64,000 nucleotides of DNA from Taeniopygia guttata (Eukaryota > Chordata > Aves > Passeriformes > Estrildidae). The stretch spans positions 102,174,501-102,238,500 of the forward strand of contig NC_133027.1 of NCBI RefSeq assembly GCF_048771995.1, in the 5' to 3' direction. The notes under the pieces were generated by a model that made no database searches, was not told where the DNA came from, and was given only the letters and a program-made list of their open reading frames with translations. Below are positions 1 through 13,600 of this stretch, piece after piece. Numbering within the stretch: position 1 is the stretch's first letter; each line of letters starts with the position of its first letter. The translations under genes and the position numbers were made by a program.

Positions 1-3000
1 GTTCCAGGCCCAAAGGGGAAATTCTGTCTTTTATTTCAGTTTCGTCCTGTACCATAAAAATCTTAATTCTTACAAATACAGAGGACAGATAGGTATTTTC
101 CCTAACTAAAGTAGATTAGTGGTTTTCATAAAATTCTAGTCTTTCTCTGAATATTTTGGAGATCTTCATAGTAGCTTCTGGTAAAATATTGTTGAATATA
201 ATTGAACTGAATGTTGAATGTAAACAAAATAAAACTAGATCAACAGAGCACTGCCACAGAACCAAACCAACTAAAAAAACACGTTTCCTTTTTGCAGTTC
301 TAAATGTATTGCTGTTTAAAAAATGCCTTTGTTTCTGCATGACAAGAGTATATAGGAGTACTGTTGTCTTTACCAAAATTCCTATTTTTTTACATCCTCA
401 ATAGCTTATCCATCTCCCATTAGTGTGGTTGCTTCATGTTTCTCCATTTTCTTCTCTACAGAAATCTGTCTTTGTTCCAAATTATTCTTGTCCCCATTTT
501 CTGAGGCTTTTACTACATCTGCTATCTCAAGAAGAGATCAGATGATAAGAGCTGAACACAGCACTCTGATGGAGAACACACTTCTGATTTATGCTGTGGC
601 ACAACAGTCTTGTACGTCTTATCCTTTAGATAATCATGTGAATACTTCAGTCTTGAAAATGGAAAAAAAATATTTCTAAGTTGTATCCTTGTATATCTAG
701 CAGCGTGTTTCCTTTATTTGCTAAACACTTGATTCAAATATTGAGTTACTCCAGAACTGTTAAACCCAGCAATCAGTTTTGAGTGCTTCACATTTTTCAT
801 TTAAATGCACTTTGCTTTTTATTGATCTGCAGTGGATTTAATTTGTCCCTTGGTCTGGCCTTGCATGGTTCATCTGGAATTCTTTCCACTGTTCTCTGGT
901 TTTGAACAACTGTATATTTTGTCACCTGTGGGATTTTAGCTGTTCAGATTTTTGGTGGGGAGGAGAGAGAAGGTGTTGCCTTCCTGTTTATCAGTTCATT
1001 CAAGAGTATATGATACACTGCTATCCTGGTACAGAGCTGAGGGCATCCCTCCCTTGACCCTTTTTTTGGAAAGCTGTTTGTTTTGTTCTCGTGCATTTTC
1101 CATGTCTCTCTGCTGCTTTCAAACCTACATGCATGCTCTCCGTAATAAACCTCAATTTTCTTAGTAGCATAAAAGGATTTTTTCAAATATTGTTTCAAAT
1201 GCAATTCCCAGCCTCTTTGAAGCCATTCTTTGGTTAACAAGCCAAAAGTACAAAGGGAAAAGTATGGAAGTGTTTATCTGTTGGAAAAACTAGGCTTGGA
1301 AAATTACATTTTGTCAGAAGTATTAGAGCTGTGTGCACAAAGTCTATAGCTCTTCCACCTTCAGGACACTCTTGCCCCAGCCTTTGTTTGCCTTGTTTTT
1401 TGTTGCATCCTAAATCTTTGCATAGGCTAATTTTGTTTTGAATAAAGAGAACTCTTTCTGTCTTAATGTCACTTGAAATAGTTTGAAATGGTCCTGCTTT
1501 ATTATTTTCTACCTGAAGGAAAACTGTGGTTGGAGTTTTTTGGGTGTTGGGGCGAGGAGAGTACTATTTGATTTTTGTACCGAGTCCCTCAGCTTTTCCT
1601 CCCCTGCCTTGTTCCATACATATGCCACTCAAAGCCATGACATCTCTCTGTATTTTAAATGTCTTATAAAAATATTGGAACCCTCAAGAAATGTCATTTT
1701 GCCCACCGAGTGCTGTTACTCTGCTGTCAGGGTAGAAACCTCAGTCCTTGTGGTGTTTAACATAGATGCTGTTTTGCCCTTGCAAATGTGTGTTTCTGTC
1801 CTGCCTGGCACGTGGAGTTTTCCAGGCTTTGACTAGAACTAAGTTTACCCAGTAATGCCAGTTTATCTTTTTCAAGTTGACACTACAAAGGCAAGTGGTG
1901 GGAAGCCTTTGTAACTCACATCACTGATCTCCCAGCATCTGTGGTTGTGAGCAGGGGTTTGGGTCCCCTTTGCCTGTTCTGTTTGGGTTAGGGTAAGATG
2001 GCAATATCTGAGGATGATTTGACATCTGTTGAAGGAAACATTACAAAAAACTTTCCTGAAGTTTCTCTGAAGCTCAGGGGTTAAAGAATAACAGTTCTTC
2101 TCCCCAGGACACAGTTTCTGACCCAGTTATGTAGATTTCACTTTCAGGGCTTCATTGACGTAAATGAATTTTGGTTCTGCCTTAAAACCACTACAAGAAA
2201 AGGTCTTTGTGTAAGTTTCAGTTTATGTTTGGTTTTTTTTAATCTGTTACACCATTGAAGTATTAAATAACTTAATACTGCAAGAGCTTATTCTTTCCAG
2301 TCCATGGATTTCCCCTGAGGAAAAAGTAAATATGCCTCCTCAGAGACACTTTGAAAATGATGCTACACAGATGTGCAGGGACGCACACACACATCTGTAC
2401 ACCCAAACAGCACCGCGAGCTCTGCCGTGGAAGCCTGTGGTGTAAGGGGGTAAAATTGTGGAGGAGACACAGTAATCTGATCTGACTTGAAACTGTCTGG
2501 TGCTGAATTTCATTTCAGAAATCATGGAAGCATCATGCTTTTACCATGTACTTACTTATGTGTTCAAAAATACTTTTCCAGTGCGTGCTATTTCTAAATT
2601 ACTAATTACTTGGGTGGAAAAATTGCAGTGTGCTTTTCTACAAAATTGCAAGGAAGTTTCTTCCAAACTCTGCATGGTAGTGAACTAAGGCATTTCCAGG
2701 CATTTTGTTCCTGTCTATAACTTGAATCACGAAAACACATCAGTTTGGCTGGTGCATTTAATGGCCTCTTAGGTTTCTTAAAGTTCAGAAACTTGCACAA
2801 TAGATTATAGTAGAATACTGTTGACCAGGTAAAGAAAACTGATTGTGAAGGGCACATCAGGCACTTCAGAGGAAGTTAAATTCAAATGGAAATCACTATT
2901 ATTTCTCTTGAGCTGGATATTTACAGGAATACAAACAGAATAGTGGAGCTGGGTGGAGAGCACAGTTTGCATCTGCTGCAGGGACTGCTTGGGGTAAGGC

Positions 3001-4359
3001 AGTACTGATATGAAAAATAGCAAAGGGGCCTGGACATGGGCTAAGGAGTATGTTGATTCTAATTCTGGGTTTATTTTTAAAAAGTCCTCCAGGATGGTGT
3101 TGTGAAACTGTGAAGAACCATCAGAAATGTAATGAAAAACTAGGAAAGACATCAGGTAGAGGAAAAGTCAGAGAACAAGGACGGTTTGGAAAAGGTTCAA
3201 GGTTTTTGATATAACAAAGTCTGTATGTTGCTGCTCTTGAAGTATGCCATCCAAAGCCCCAACTGTCTCTTCACTGCAGGAATGCCTTTCTTTCCTCTGT
3301 GGTATTTTAGGAAGCCATATCTTCAAGTAAAATTGGATCTGACTTGCTTTTGTCTTTATATTGTTGACACTGAATTACTTGCTTATTGGATACATACTTG
3401 TCATGCAGACCATCTAAGATGCCACTGAGGGTTGGTAACCTTGAAGGATATTTTCTATGTGGCTTTAATTATAATACATTCTGAAATGAAAAATGCCTTT
3501 CTCCATATTGCTTCATAAGATTTAAATATTTTTCCCCTGTTGCCCTCACTGGAGTGCAGAAAATAGGTTGACTGAAAGGCTGACTATCAAATTAAATTTG
3601 TTCTTGTTTTAAATAACTTTTCACATTGCATCTCTAGAGATTTTTATCCCTGTATCTGCAGAAATGTCATTTGAAATTCTTCTTCCTCCAAGATTTTACC
3701 AGGGCAAAATTTCAAAAATGTATGCATTAATTTCTTTCACCCTCTTTCTTCCAGTTCTACACCAAGTTGTCCCTCTTCTCCCTTCTTTTGGGTGTCCTTT
3801 CCCAGTGCTACTTACCCAGGTGCATTTAAGCTTGGGATACACAGGCAGACCTGCTTCCATGAGGCAGCTGTAGCACTCCTCTGCATGTGTGTGGATTTCT
3901 GTTTGCAATAAACCAATTTGTTTATACCTACTGTTCAAAACATGGCTGCTGACTGGAGGAGCTTCTTAGCACTACATAATATTCTCTGTGAGGGGAGGTG
4001 GTTAGAGTTAGGAATAACTAGTCCATAAAGTAGGACAAAGCTGTTTTAACAGGAAAACTTGCTCCATTTTGCATCTGTTTCTTTTGAGTGATCAGTCAGG
4101 GAAAGAAAATCATGAATTTTCCTCTTAATTCTGTGAATTCCTGTAATGTTCAGAAAAGATGTGAATAGAATTTACAAGATTATTGAAGATTATGCAATGG
4201 TCCCAGATCTGTGAGCAGTTCAGGGAAGAAAAGTCACTGCTACTTGTACTGTCACTTAAATATGATATGAGAGAGACACTTCCCTCCCCTGCTTCCTGCC
4301 TCCTTTTATGTTCTTTGCAATGTGAATATACTAACAACTATTTGAAAGTTATTTTTGTC
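1..4359. other. Noncoding, nothing recognised
   Basis: CpG-poor sequence with short random ORFs only. It is read as TRERF1 upstream or 5' intron sequence because the first coding exon is far downstream and mammalian TRERF1 has very long 5' introns. Confidence 0.5.
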
Positions 4360-4640
4360 ACCTAGGCCTTCTCTTTCACATCTACCTCAGAAGCAATGCT
4401 TGCATCTTGGCGGCGTGTGTTTGTTTAATCTAAGGAAGAGCAAAACTTGTCCAGGTGACCGCAAAAGCAGAAACAATTGCTCGCCTCAAGATCATGGTGT
4501 GCATCTGTTTATCTCCTTTAAGGTGTTTTGTAATCACTTTTTCCCAGATCCAAAAGATAATGTCCTAGGCGATAACAGCTAATAGATGCAAATACTGTGT
4601 GAATTATACTTGCACCTACTTGCATCAGTCACCCTGTGCG
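4360..4640. promoter_or_regulatory. Candidate conserved enhancer-like block
   Basis: Dense recognisable motifs lie within 280 bp: a forkhead-like TGTTTGTTTA (4428), an E-box with RUNX-like CAGGTGACCGCAAA (4452), SOX-like AACAATTG (4472), GATA-like TTATCT and GATAAC, and an exact octamer ATGCAAAT at 4586-4593. There is no ORF of note. Conservation is a guess from texture. Confidence 0.25.
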
Positions 4641-4998
4641 ACAGCAAAGGAAGAAAAAGAAAACAGATAGTGGTCCTTGTTCTGCACTGTGTTGAGGGCC
4701 CTTGACTTGCCCTGAGACAAACAAACAAAATGGATGGATACAATAGAGTAGAAATTGCTTTGTTTTTTTTCCACTCTCAGCTCTTCACTGCGTCTGGTTC
4801 TGCATAGATGTGATGGAACTGTTGGTTTTGAGTGTTAAATAATATACATACTTATATAAGAACAAGCTCGATCCCTTTTTTGTGGGACTGGTACTGTGCG
4901 TTAGGATTTTTTTTTTTTCAGACATGACAGCAGCTTTAAGGGCTGCTGAGATCCTCGTAACATTTTTTCCTCAGGATGCTGTCCAGTGGGAAGGGTCT

Positions 4999-5100
4999 GT
5001 GGTGCGCTCCGGGGTGCGCGCTTGCTGCGTGTCGCCGCGTTTGCCGCCGCGCTGGCCTGGTGGCATGAGCGGCGCTTCGGTACCTTCCGCTCACCGATGG
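4999..5100. other. Isolated CpG-dense patch in the upstream noncoding region
   Basis: About 16 CpG dinucleotides occur in 100 bases, in otherwise CpG-poor sequence. The patch lies inside a 166-codon + strand ORF (4882-5382) and abuts a 104-codon minus-strand open frame (5405-5091). It may be an orphan CpG patch, an alternative promoter or a remnant of inserted DNA. No protein family is recognised. Confidence 0.5.
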
Positions 5101-7576
5101 AGGTGTAGCTCTGTGTGTTTGGGGGCTTTCAGCTGGATGGGTGGGTGGGTTTGGTGTGTTTTAGTGTTAAATACAATTCCAGAGGTGGCTCTCTTGTCGT
5201 TCATCTGTAGCATAACAGTAGGAAAGTATTGGATCTTTGATGGTTGCCTGGCAGAGAGTTTTCCCTCCTCTGTGTTTGGTACCACTTGCATCTGCCTCAT
5301 CACAGCCTGCTTTCCTGTAATCTCTTCATTAACAACGTGCTGTAGCCCCTCTACAAACGAGATGATGTCTCTAATACACTGATAATAGAGAGCTGTAAAA
5401 AAGGCTTAACTGAACGTAATGCTGTTGCAGTTTATTTCAAAAGACAGAAGTATTAATAGTGGAATGCTCTAAGTTGTCCTAAGTTTATTCTTCTGATTGG
5501 CTCAGCTAATTTCCTTAGACAACTGACTTGTCCTTGCAATCAGTAGAGACAAAGGGTATTTTCTTTAGGGCAGCTCATCAGAAACCAAATTTCAGTGCTC
5601 TGATCACATTCTCTTCTAGAAACATTTCCTTGTATTTTCTTTTTTTTTGTTTTCTCCTTTTTTATACTGGCTGTAGAGGAAACCTGGAGACATGATCCAG
5701 CCAAGCTGTTGGTGGTATCAGTTGTACAGTTGTGCCCACAGTTATCAGGTAGGGCATCTTTGGAGGGTGACAATGAAGGCATTGGTTGGAAGACCTGTTT
5801 AAATAATTTGCCCAGTGCAAAGTGGTTTTTACAGACTTGAAGGAATGCTACATCTTAAAGAAATAAAGATCTGCATTTCTTGCTCTTCTAAATGCAGGCC
5901 TTTTTAAATGACAGCAATATGAGATCATCTCTAGAATCTTCTCTCAGTTAAGAGCAAAATACAGATTGAAACTGTAGTCCTGCAGTCAGATGGGTTGCAG
6001 AAAGTAACACATATCTCTCACTGCTGTCAGTGAAGTCCTCACTAGCTTATGAGTATTTGTATACAGGTAGATCCCTCCTGCTCTGCTGACGGATGCTGCT
6101 GATAGGCATTTTCTATGTATTAGAAACTCCTTCAAAGTGTTCTGTCAAATGGTAGCCCAAAATGTAGGTGGTTCTTTCCTAAGTGAACCAGCAAGCCAGA
6201 GAGGGGAGTATCTTTTGAGAGAGCATGCAAGTGTTTGACACAACCTTTTCAGTTTGAAAAGATGGAAAATTCTTTATCTGGCACAATTAGGAAAAGTGCT
6301 GTTAAACCAGGCAAAATTTATTTTGTTTCCATTTTAAAAATTAAATTAGAAATGACTGTAGGAATTTTCCTCTATGATGTTACGTGTTGAATAAAAGCAT
6401 AAGTTGGACAAGGCTGCTGGATGAGGTCCTCTGTGAAGGGGAAACTGGGAGAAATAATGTGGTCTGAGTCTGTGTGAGCCCTTTGACTGGGCAGGCAGAT
6501 GTGCTGTTCATGGCTGGGGTTGGTTGTTTTTGGCTGTAAACTGGGCTGAGGGGTAGAAGGGTGAGGGTGCTGTCACTCCAGCCCGGGCTGGTGGCATCTG
6601 AGGAGGGGCAGTGCCATCCGTGAGGGGCTGTGCCTCAGCCCTGTCACTGAGGATTGTGGTGACAAAGCTGATGGTGGCTTGAACACATGAGTTCAGTCCT
6701 TGCTGAACCTGCCCTGGTTTCAGGGGGACGTTTCAGACATTTTGGGGGGAGAATTGAGTTGCATGTGGCCTGCATGTGGGATTTTGTGGGAGAAACCACA
6801 GGGGTTTCCCTACACTTCCCTTCACCTCCCTGTGTGCTGCTGCTGCTGCAAATAGTGCAAAAGGGGTGCCTGGGCAGACCCCAACTTTGCCTTTTAGAAC
6901 TGTTCTTTAATCTGGTTGAAGTCAGTAAATGTGATCTTTCTGAGCAGAAAAGACACATTTTTATTCCTAGTGGTCACTTCTTGTTTTGGGGGTGGAGAGA
7001 ATGAGTTCAACTTTGTATTTTTGTGGAATGTAGATTTAAATTATTATTAAAATGAGATCTTAGGAGAAAGTGTTTATATATTTATAGGAGAAAGAAGAAC
7101 TTTGTTAGATAGTTCTTTGAGGTAAATGTACTTGTCAGAGAATTTATTATTTTAGTCCTGTGGTCTTTCTGAATGCATTTGGCATGATCGTTACTCACTT
7201 GTACCATTTGTTTCCTGTCTCATTATATAAGTTAGCAAACCACTCTAGGGTTGCCTTAACTTTTATTTGCATTAGAAACTGCACCATAAAAAATGTTCTC
7301 ATTGGATTGCCTGCTGCTGAGCCAAAAGCTGTAAATAAAGTGGTTTCTAATTGAAATCCAGGAGAACCACAGAACCATCATAATTAATGTACCCTCTGTT
7401 TTCTCTCTCTTTTTTTTTTCCCTAATATTACCACATATCTTTTTTATACGTGAACAAAGCTTCTCTTCTTCCTAGCTACCCTTAACTTGAAATAGTCACT
7501 TCTTGCTCTTAGTGTTTCCTTCCATACACTTTTCTGGATAAATGAATTCTTGAGTCATGAGGCTGGGAAGTTTTTA

Positions 7577-7665
7577 GTTTTGTTTTGGGGTTTTTTTTGG
7601 GTGTTTTTTTGGGTTTTTTTGTTTTGTTTTTTTTTTTTTGTTTTTTTGTTTTTTTTTTTTTTGTT
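7577..7665. repeat. T/G-rich low-complexity tract
   Basis: About 90 bases are nearly all T with interspersed G runs (TTTTGGGG, TTTTTTTG). It may be the decayed A-tail of a minus-strand retroposon or simple-sequence expansion. The Lys-rich minus-strand ORF across it is an artefact. Confidence 0.85.
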
Positions 7666-8453
7666 ACAGAATTTACTTATCAAAAAGAAAAGTTTTAGAC
7701 AAGAGTAAGGAAAAATATTTTGTGGGTAAGCTTGGTGTGAGCATGTTGTGATCAGGCAGATATTTCTGAGAAGTGGTTTTCTGCTTTTGACTGGGAGGGT
7801 GGGCACATGTTGCCACTCATGTTTTAATGGAATACTCCATCTGCTGTCAAGCCAAGTCTCTTTCTGAACATGAAAGTTTTGTGCCAAATGCAACATCAAA
7901 TCCAGATAAAAGTGGTGGGGTGTTTGCTTCAGCACTCTGTAAATGTTAAAACCCAATGTGTCTGAGAGGGTGGGCAAATCCAGATCGTCTTGTGTGTTTG
8001 GTTCTTTGCTTATTTTAAAATGGCAAATACTTGTCATTCCAGTTGGTTTTTAATTTGAAACGCATAGGCAGGTATTCTTTTGATCTTAAATGGCTGTTTT
8101 GTTGGGGATTTTTTAGTTAACTAGTTTGGTATTATGTGCTTTATTCGTAGAGTTCTCATCACAGATTATCTAATGTGTTGGATTCCTGTCTCTTGTGCTG
8201 CATGTTATTTTTACCCTCTTTGCAAAGGCTGGTGCTATGCCACCAAAGATTTTTTTTTTTTCTCCCAATGTTAAGGAGATGCAGCAAGTCTGTCATCCAT
8301 TAAGGTTCAGATTCCATAATACTCATGCATTTTGCTCTAATCATCTGCAGCGTAATTTTTATATTTTTTTATTCTGCATATTGACAGGGTAATTTTTTGT
8401 TCAGATATGACAGCCATGAATCATTCGGCAAGTTACTTGATTCACATGGATCT

Positions 8454-8474
8454 TGATTTTTTTTTTTTTTTTAA
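8454..8474. repeat. Poly-T tract
   Basis: A run of T about 18 bases long followed by TTAAGG. No retroposon body is recognisable beside it. Confidence 0.7.
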
Positions 8475-10176
8475 GGCACCTTGTGGGGATGGCAAGAACT
8501 CTTTTCTTGCTGCTTCACCAGATACAGGAGTGGGAACTGTGAGGGTCTTTGCTTACCTTGCTTATTAGAAAATAATGCAGATGATAACAGCCCTGTGAGC
8601 CTGGAACTGGTTGTCTGTGGTGGTCCTTTAGGCATTGGGATGGAGTCAAAAGCCTGAATTATGCTAGGATTTCCCATCTTAGCTAAAGTCTTTCCGTTTA
8701 GGACCTTCCAAAAGACAAAAGCTTCCTGGAAATTGTCGCCTTCTCAAGTCCAGGGCAACTTCCTTCAGATAATAACTGAGACAATTGATCCATTTGAGTA
8801 CATGGCTAAAATTGAAATGGAAATGAACCTACTTGCCGAAGTCTTGCCAAAGATTCTATTTTTATTGAGCATCATCTTGTTGTTAAGAGCCTATTGAAGC
8901 TGAGAAATAGAAGTGAGATCTGGAAGAAGTAGGTGATGATGATTTAAAATATACAAAATTGTTCAGGTAACGCAAGCCATAAATTTCTTGGTGGCTCAGT
9001 GTTCTATTATGTGGGCATATAAAATACACTGTTCTTGTCTTTTGTGAAAGGGCTGTACATGGGATGGCAGAGGAGTAAAATCATGTCCACAGAATTATGG
9101 TACCATTTCATCTCAGGTTGAATGAACTGTGTAACCCCATAAAAATGTAAAAATAGTAATCAGCCACAGACTGCATGTAGAGTAGAGTGAAACTGCATGT
9201 CTGTTACCACTGCAGAAGTTGTACAGACTGCCTTTGATATTTATGCTTTGAAAAGGATGGACATCTATGGGTTGCCAAATCACCTCTTTCTCACCAGGTT
9301 CACCAGAAACCTTGAATTAGAGAGGTCTATGGTCTATCCATCTCAGGATTTCATGTCTTAAGTAGTCATGTGTTGTCCAGAGAAAATTACTAGTCCTGTA
9401 TGTTATACTGTAAGAAATATTTTTCAGTTCAGGGCTTCATAGCTCACACAAGTGAATAAATCATCCAAACCTCATGTCAGGTTTTCCTGACAAGAACAGG
9501 TGTATCTATTGGAAATAAGGACATAATAATTTATCAAATGGATCTCAAGACTATGCTGTATACTTGTACTGTGGCTTGCTGATCAATGTAGAGAGCATGA
9601 CCAGCTGCCTCGGCACTGCCTGTGCACAGAGTACCAGAGGTGTTTTCTTCTTGCAGAAACACAAAAATATTTTCTCCACTCATCATCAGTTCTTGATGTC
9701 TTTGTGGGGAAGGAGAGCACTCCTGGGTTGTGGCTTCTGCTGGTACACCAGGGGCAAAAAGAGGAGGCTGGAGCTGGCTGCGGAATTAAGGTACACCAGA
9801 CCAGCACTCCTCTGTTTTCACCAGCTGTTTGTATTGTGCAAAACCACTGTAAAAGTTTTTGAGGAGAAAACATTATCTGTGTTATCAGAAGGGCACTGGG
9901 GAATGATGGCTCACATTTGCAGGGCTTCAGAAAGTATCAGAAAAGTCTGATAATTCAAGGTCTCTCTGTGAAGGAAGATGACTATGCTGTCTCTCTTCCA
10001 GAAAAGGGCAGGAGATCTCCAAGGAACTGGGCATTGCAATTGGTCTATTTAAGACCATTTTAGCCTTGCAGAACTCATGAAGGATTCTGCAAGAGAGAGC
10101 TCTGGACTTCATGAGATTGCAGCCGAAGCTTTCAATGGGCAGAGAAATGTGAGTCCACTCTTGAGTGTAGGCTTGG

Positions 10177-10698
10177 TGGCATGGCTTAACCTCAGCCAGC
10201 AGCTAAGTACTACACAGCCACACTCCAGTGGGATGGGGAGGAGAATCAGAAAAGGTACAACCTATGGCTTGGGATAAGAATAGTTTAATAATGGAAAGTA
10301 AATAATAATAGCTGTAAGGAAAAGGGCGATAACAAAAAGAGAGAGAAGGACAAGTGTAGCACAGTACAGCTGGTCCCCACCCACTTCCCTGTGCCCAGCC
10401 AGTCCCTGAGCAGTGATCCTTCCCCACAGGGGTATACTGAGCATGAGGGTTCTGTGGTATGGAGTATCCCTTTGGCCAGTTCATGTCAGCTGTCCTGGCT
10501 GTGCTCCCTGCCAGCTTCTTGTGCACCTCTGCACTGGCAAAGCATGTAAAATCTGAAAAGTCCTTGACTAAGAGTGAGCACTACTTAGCAACAACTAAAA
10601 CGTGAGGGAAGATATTCCCTCTCATCCTAAATCCAAAACACAGCACTGTTCCAGCTACCAGAAAGAAAATTACCTCTATCTCAGTGGAAATCAGGCCA
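10177..10698 (-). mobile_element. Old solo LTR of an avian endogenous retrovirus
   Basis: About 520 bp match, by recognition, a widespread avian LTR read on the minus strand. The + strand begins TGGCATGGCTTAACC, has the CAGTGGGATGGGGAGGAGA block, a T/A-rich stretch with GTTTAATAATGG, the pair CAGCCAGTCCCTGAGCAGTG and GTATACTGAGCATGA (a decayed TATA region), GGTATGGAGTATCCCTTTGG, and ends near AATCAGGCCA. Flanking pentamers (CTTGG and CTGGC) agree only partly, so the target-site duplication is not certain. No gag, pol or env sequence is adjacent. Confidence 0.75.
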
Positions 10699-13600
10699 CT
10701 GGCTAAAGTAATGCAGAAAATTGAGAGAGATGCAGCATTTGACATAGCTAGGCATTGCTGGAAAATATACCAGTAGGGATAACATGAGACTGCATAAACT
10801 GATCTGGGTCCTGCATTACCAGAGACATTAATGCAGAGAAGGATGAGGTAAAGAATAGCTTAAGATTTTTCTGTGGTCTTCCTCCAAGATATGCCCTGTA
10901 AAAAACTAAAATTAAAATCAAATCCATATTAGGGTTCTCAATATTTAAAAAATAAAATTAACAAAACAGTTTAAAATTAGGCTTACTGAAACGCTTAACT
11001 CTGTTCAAAGATTTAGATTTTCATGCTGTTGTTATCTGGTACAACATCTGATACAGACTTTTCTTGTAGCCTGAATTTGCTGTCCAGAAATGCTAAGAAT
11101 ATGACAGAAACAGTACTCTTGATTATCTTTTGTCTTGTGCAGTTACTGCTTTTCCAGAAGGCTTGTCTTCAAATCTCCCATAAGGACAATTGGATTTAAT
11201 TTATTTTTTTTATGTAGGACCATTGCCTATTAAAAAAATAAAACATTGTTTTGTATAAGCCAAAATCATATTACTGTTGTTCTAGCCTGATTCTCGGCAT
11301 CTGAAGGAAAACAAATCTTTGTGCATTAGGTATTCAGAGGCAACTTTAAATCATATGTGCAGTGCCTTCATTATATATTATGCATTCTTATTGTCTTTTA
11401 ACTGAAGAACAGTAATAAGAATTCTCCATTGCAGGATAAAGGAACAAATGTAAGGTTGTTCATACATAGGAAAAAATATTTTAATAGTCTTGTAACCCTA
11501 CCCGGGAGGTCTCTGCTTGGAATCTTTTATCAGATGTATCTGCTGTTGAACACCTACCTAACACTCAAGCAGGTTGGTGCTTTCCTCATTTGGGTGCAGT
11601 CTTGGGGGAAGGCTGTTTGGGATGCCCTGCTGCTGTGCAGGTTTTGCAGCCTGCACCTAAGGTAAAGGCAGTGAAGTTTGGCCAGGAGCAATAATGGTGT
11701 TTCCTTAGCAGCAGTGCAGGGTGTGCCATTGGAGCGAAGTGCAGGCAGTCCAGGACAAGGCTCAACATCTCTTCAGGATCACGTCTTTGCAGGCCACACA
11801 GTGGTAGCACCAGGCTTCCCTCTCACCATGTGCCACCATGCTTTCAGAGTGGAAATGGGTGTCACCATGGCAGGGATTCTCAGGAGTTTTGTGTCTCTGC
11901 TATACCTTCCCTTGTATCTGGCTGTGTTGAAGCTTTGGGGAGATCCCAAAGCTGCTTACTCTGGGTGAGAGAAGCCGAAGCACTGCCTGCTGAGGTCTGG
12001 CTGGTGTTGCCTGAGCTGCTTTTGCCTCTGATTTGATCAGCATGCTTCAATGTCTCTCACCTTTTATCTCTACTGAAGTTGTTTTTACCTCCTCTTTTAG
12101 CTTTTTTAACATCAACTCACAATCCATCCTCACTCCAATTCTACAGGTCCTGGTTATGTTATCTGGTGTTTGTGGTAATGGGGGTTGTTAGAAATGGCAT
12201 TTTTGGTTGCATTTTTCAGTCATGAAGTCCACAGTCAGAAGTAAAAATGCTTGAGGTCCATGGCATTACATCTCCATCCTCTGGTTGTACTGCTTGTAGC
12301 CACTGTTGTTTGGGCAGTTCCCAGGGTGCTTCAGTGGGGAACATCCATGCTGCTCAGAGTTACAAATTACTTTATCAGTTAGATGTCTTGAGTAGATAAT
12401 CCAGAGGTTTGAATCTGCTGTAAATGAAAAGTGAACAGACGGGAAACCACGACCATGTGTGTCAGCATCACTGTCTTCTTTCCAGAATCCTGTGATAAAT
12501 CTGTTAACACTGTTCTGAGAATTGCTTGCCTACTAATTATTGGAAAAGCATTACCTTTTCTTTGTGTCTGTAATTAGCATTTCAGCTTGAGTCTAAGGCC
12601 TGATGAAAAATGAGTCTGGTATGCCATAGGTTCAGTAAATGATGAAAACCTGAAGTCTGTGTTTGCTTACTTTCTTTCTCCATAAAACAAACAAAACTTG
12701 AGCTGATCTCTGAGTAGAAATGGTGTCAGAAATGATATAGTCTAAAGGAGGAGGTTGGTTTTATTTCTCAGTTTCCTCATCGGGTGGCTCACAGTACACG
12801 TAAACAATGTAATAAATAAATAGTCCAAGTCCAATCTTAGCTAAGATAACCATGAAAAATCTGTTTATGTGTTCCTAAATCAGAAGACAGAAATGCCTCT
12901 CCTACAAACTGATGGGAGAATTATAGAGTAAGTCTTTAAAAGCATGATCCGGAGCATCCAAGATTTTCAGATAGCACACTCTGAAACTTAATATCCATGT
13001 AAAACAGTTGATAATAAATGTTGATGTAAAAATATTGTATGTCCATTGAGATAAATCTTTTAGGGATAGAGAACAGACTGAAAATTTAAGGCAAGCTCTA
13101 TGAAGTAGTACTGAGGTTGTGTTTGCTGTGCTGGCTTGTGGGGTTTGAGATGCAGAACTTGGTATGTGGCCATCTGAACAACAGCATGTCTCAATGCAGG
13201 ACTTCTGAGAACAGGATTTGTGCTTATCATGTTATCTGGTTTGTTTAAAGGTATGAGCTTACTCATACTTTTAAACCTCCAGGTGTTGGAGGTCTTTTGC
13301 AGACTATTTGGAGAGATAATTCATAGAGGCTTCTCTAAATAACAGCAAATGGGAAATCACAGAATTTAGCTCTAGTCTGATGTCTCAAGGAGAAATAAAC
13401 CAGTGGGCAGACTGTGGAAGGTTGTTCCAGAGAGGAAACCTCAATGGCTTAAGTAAACAGGACTTGAGAATATGTCCACTGCTACTTCCTAGCAACCAAA
13501 ACTTAAGAAGTTCAGTTGGCACAGATCCACTTGCTTGGAGGACGATTATGCGTAATTCATACTAGATTCAGGTCATTGTGACCTCAGACAAAACTGGGAC

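Larger units (their letters stand above)
5410..10176. other. Noncoding, nothing recognised except poly-T tracts
   Basis: No exon, RNA gene or repeat family could be named here apart from the low-complexity tracts at 7577 and 8454. A mildly GC-rich part lies around 6530-6660. Confidence 0.5.

Noticed and set aside
7555..8037. 160-codon minus-strand ORF with a Lys/Asn-rich end
   Set aside because: It depends on the poly-T tract; no domain, and no splice or promoter support.
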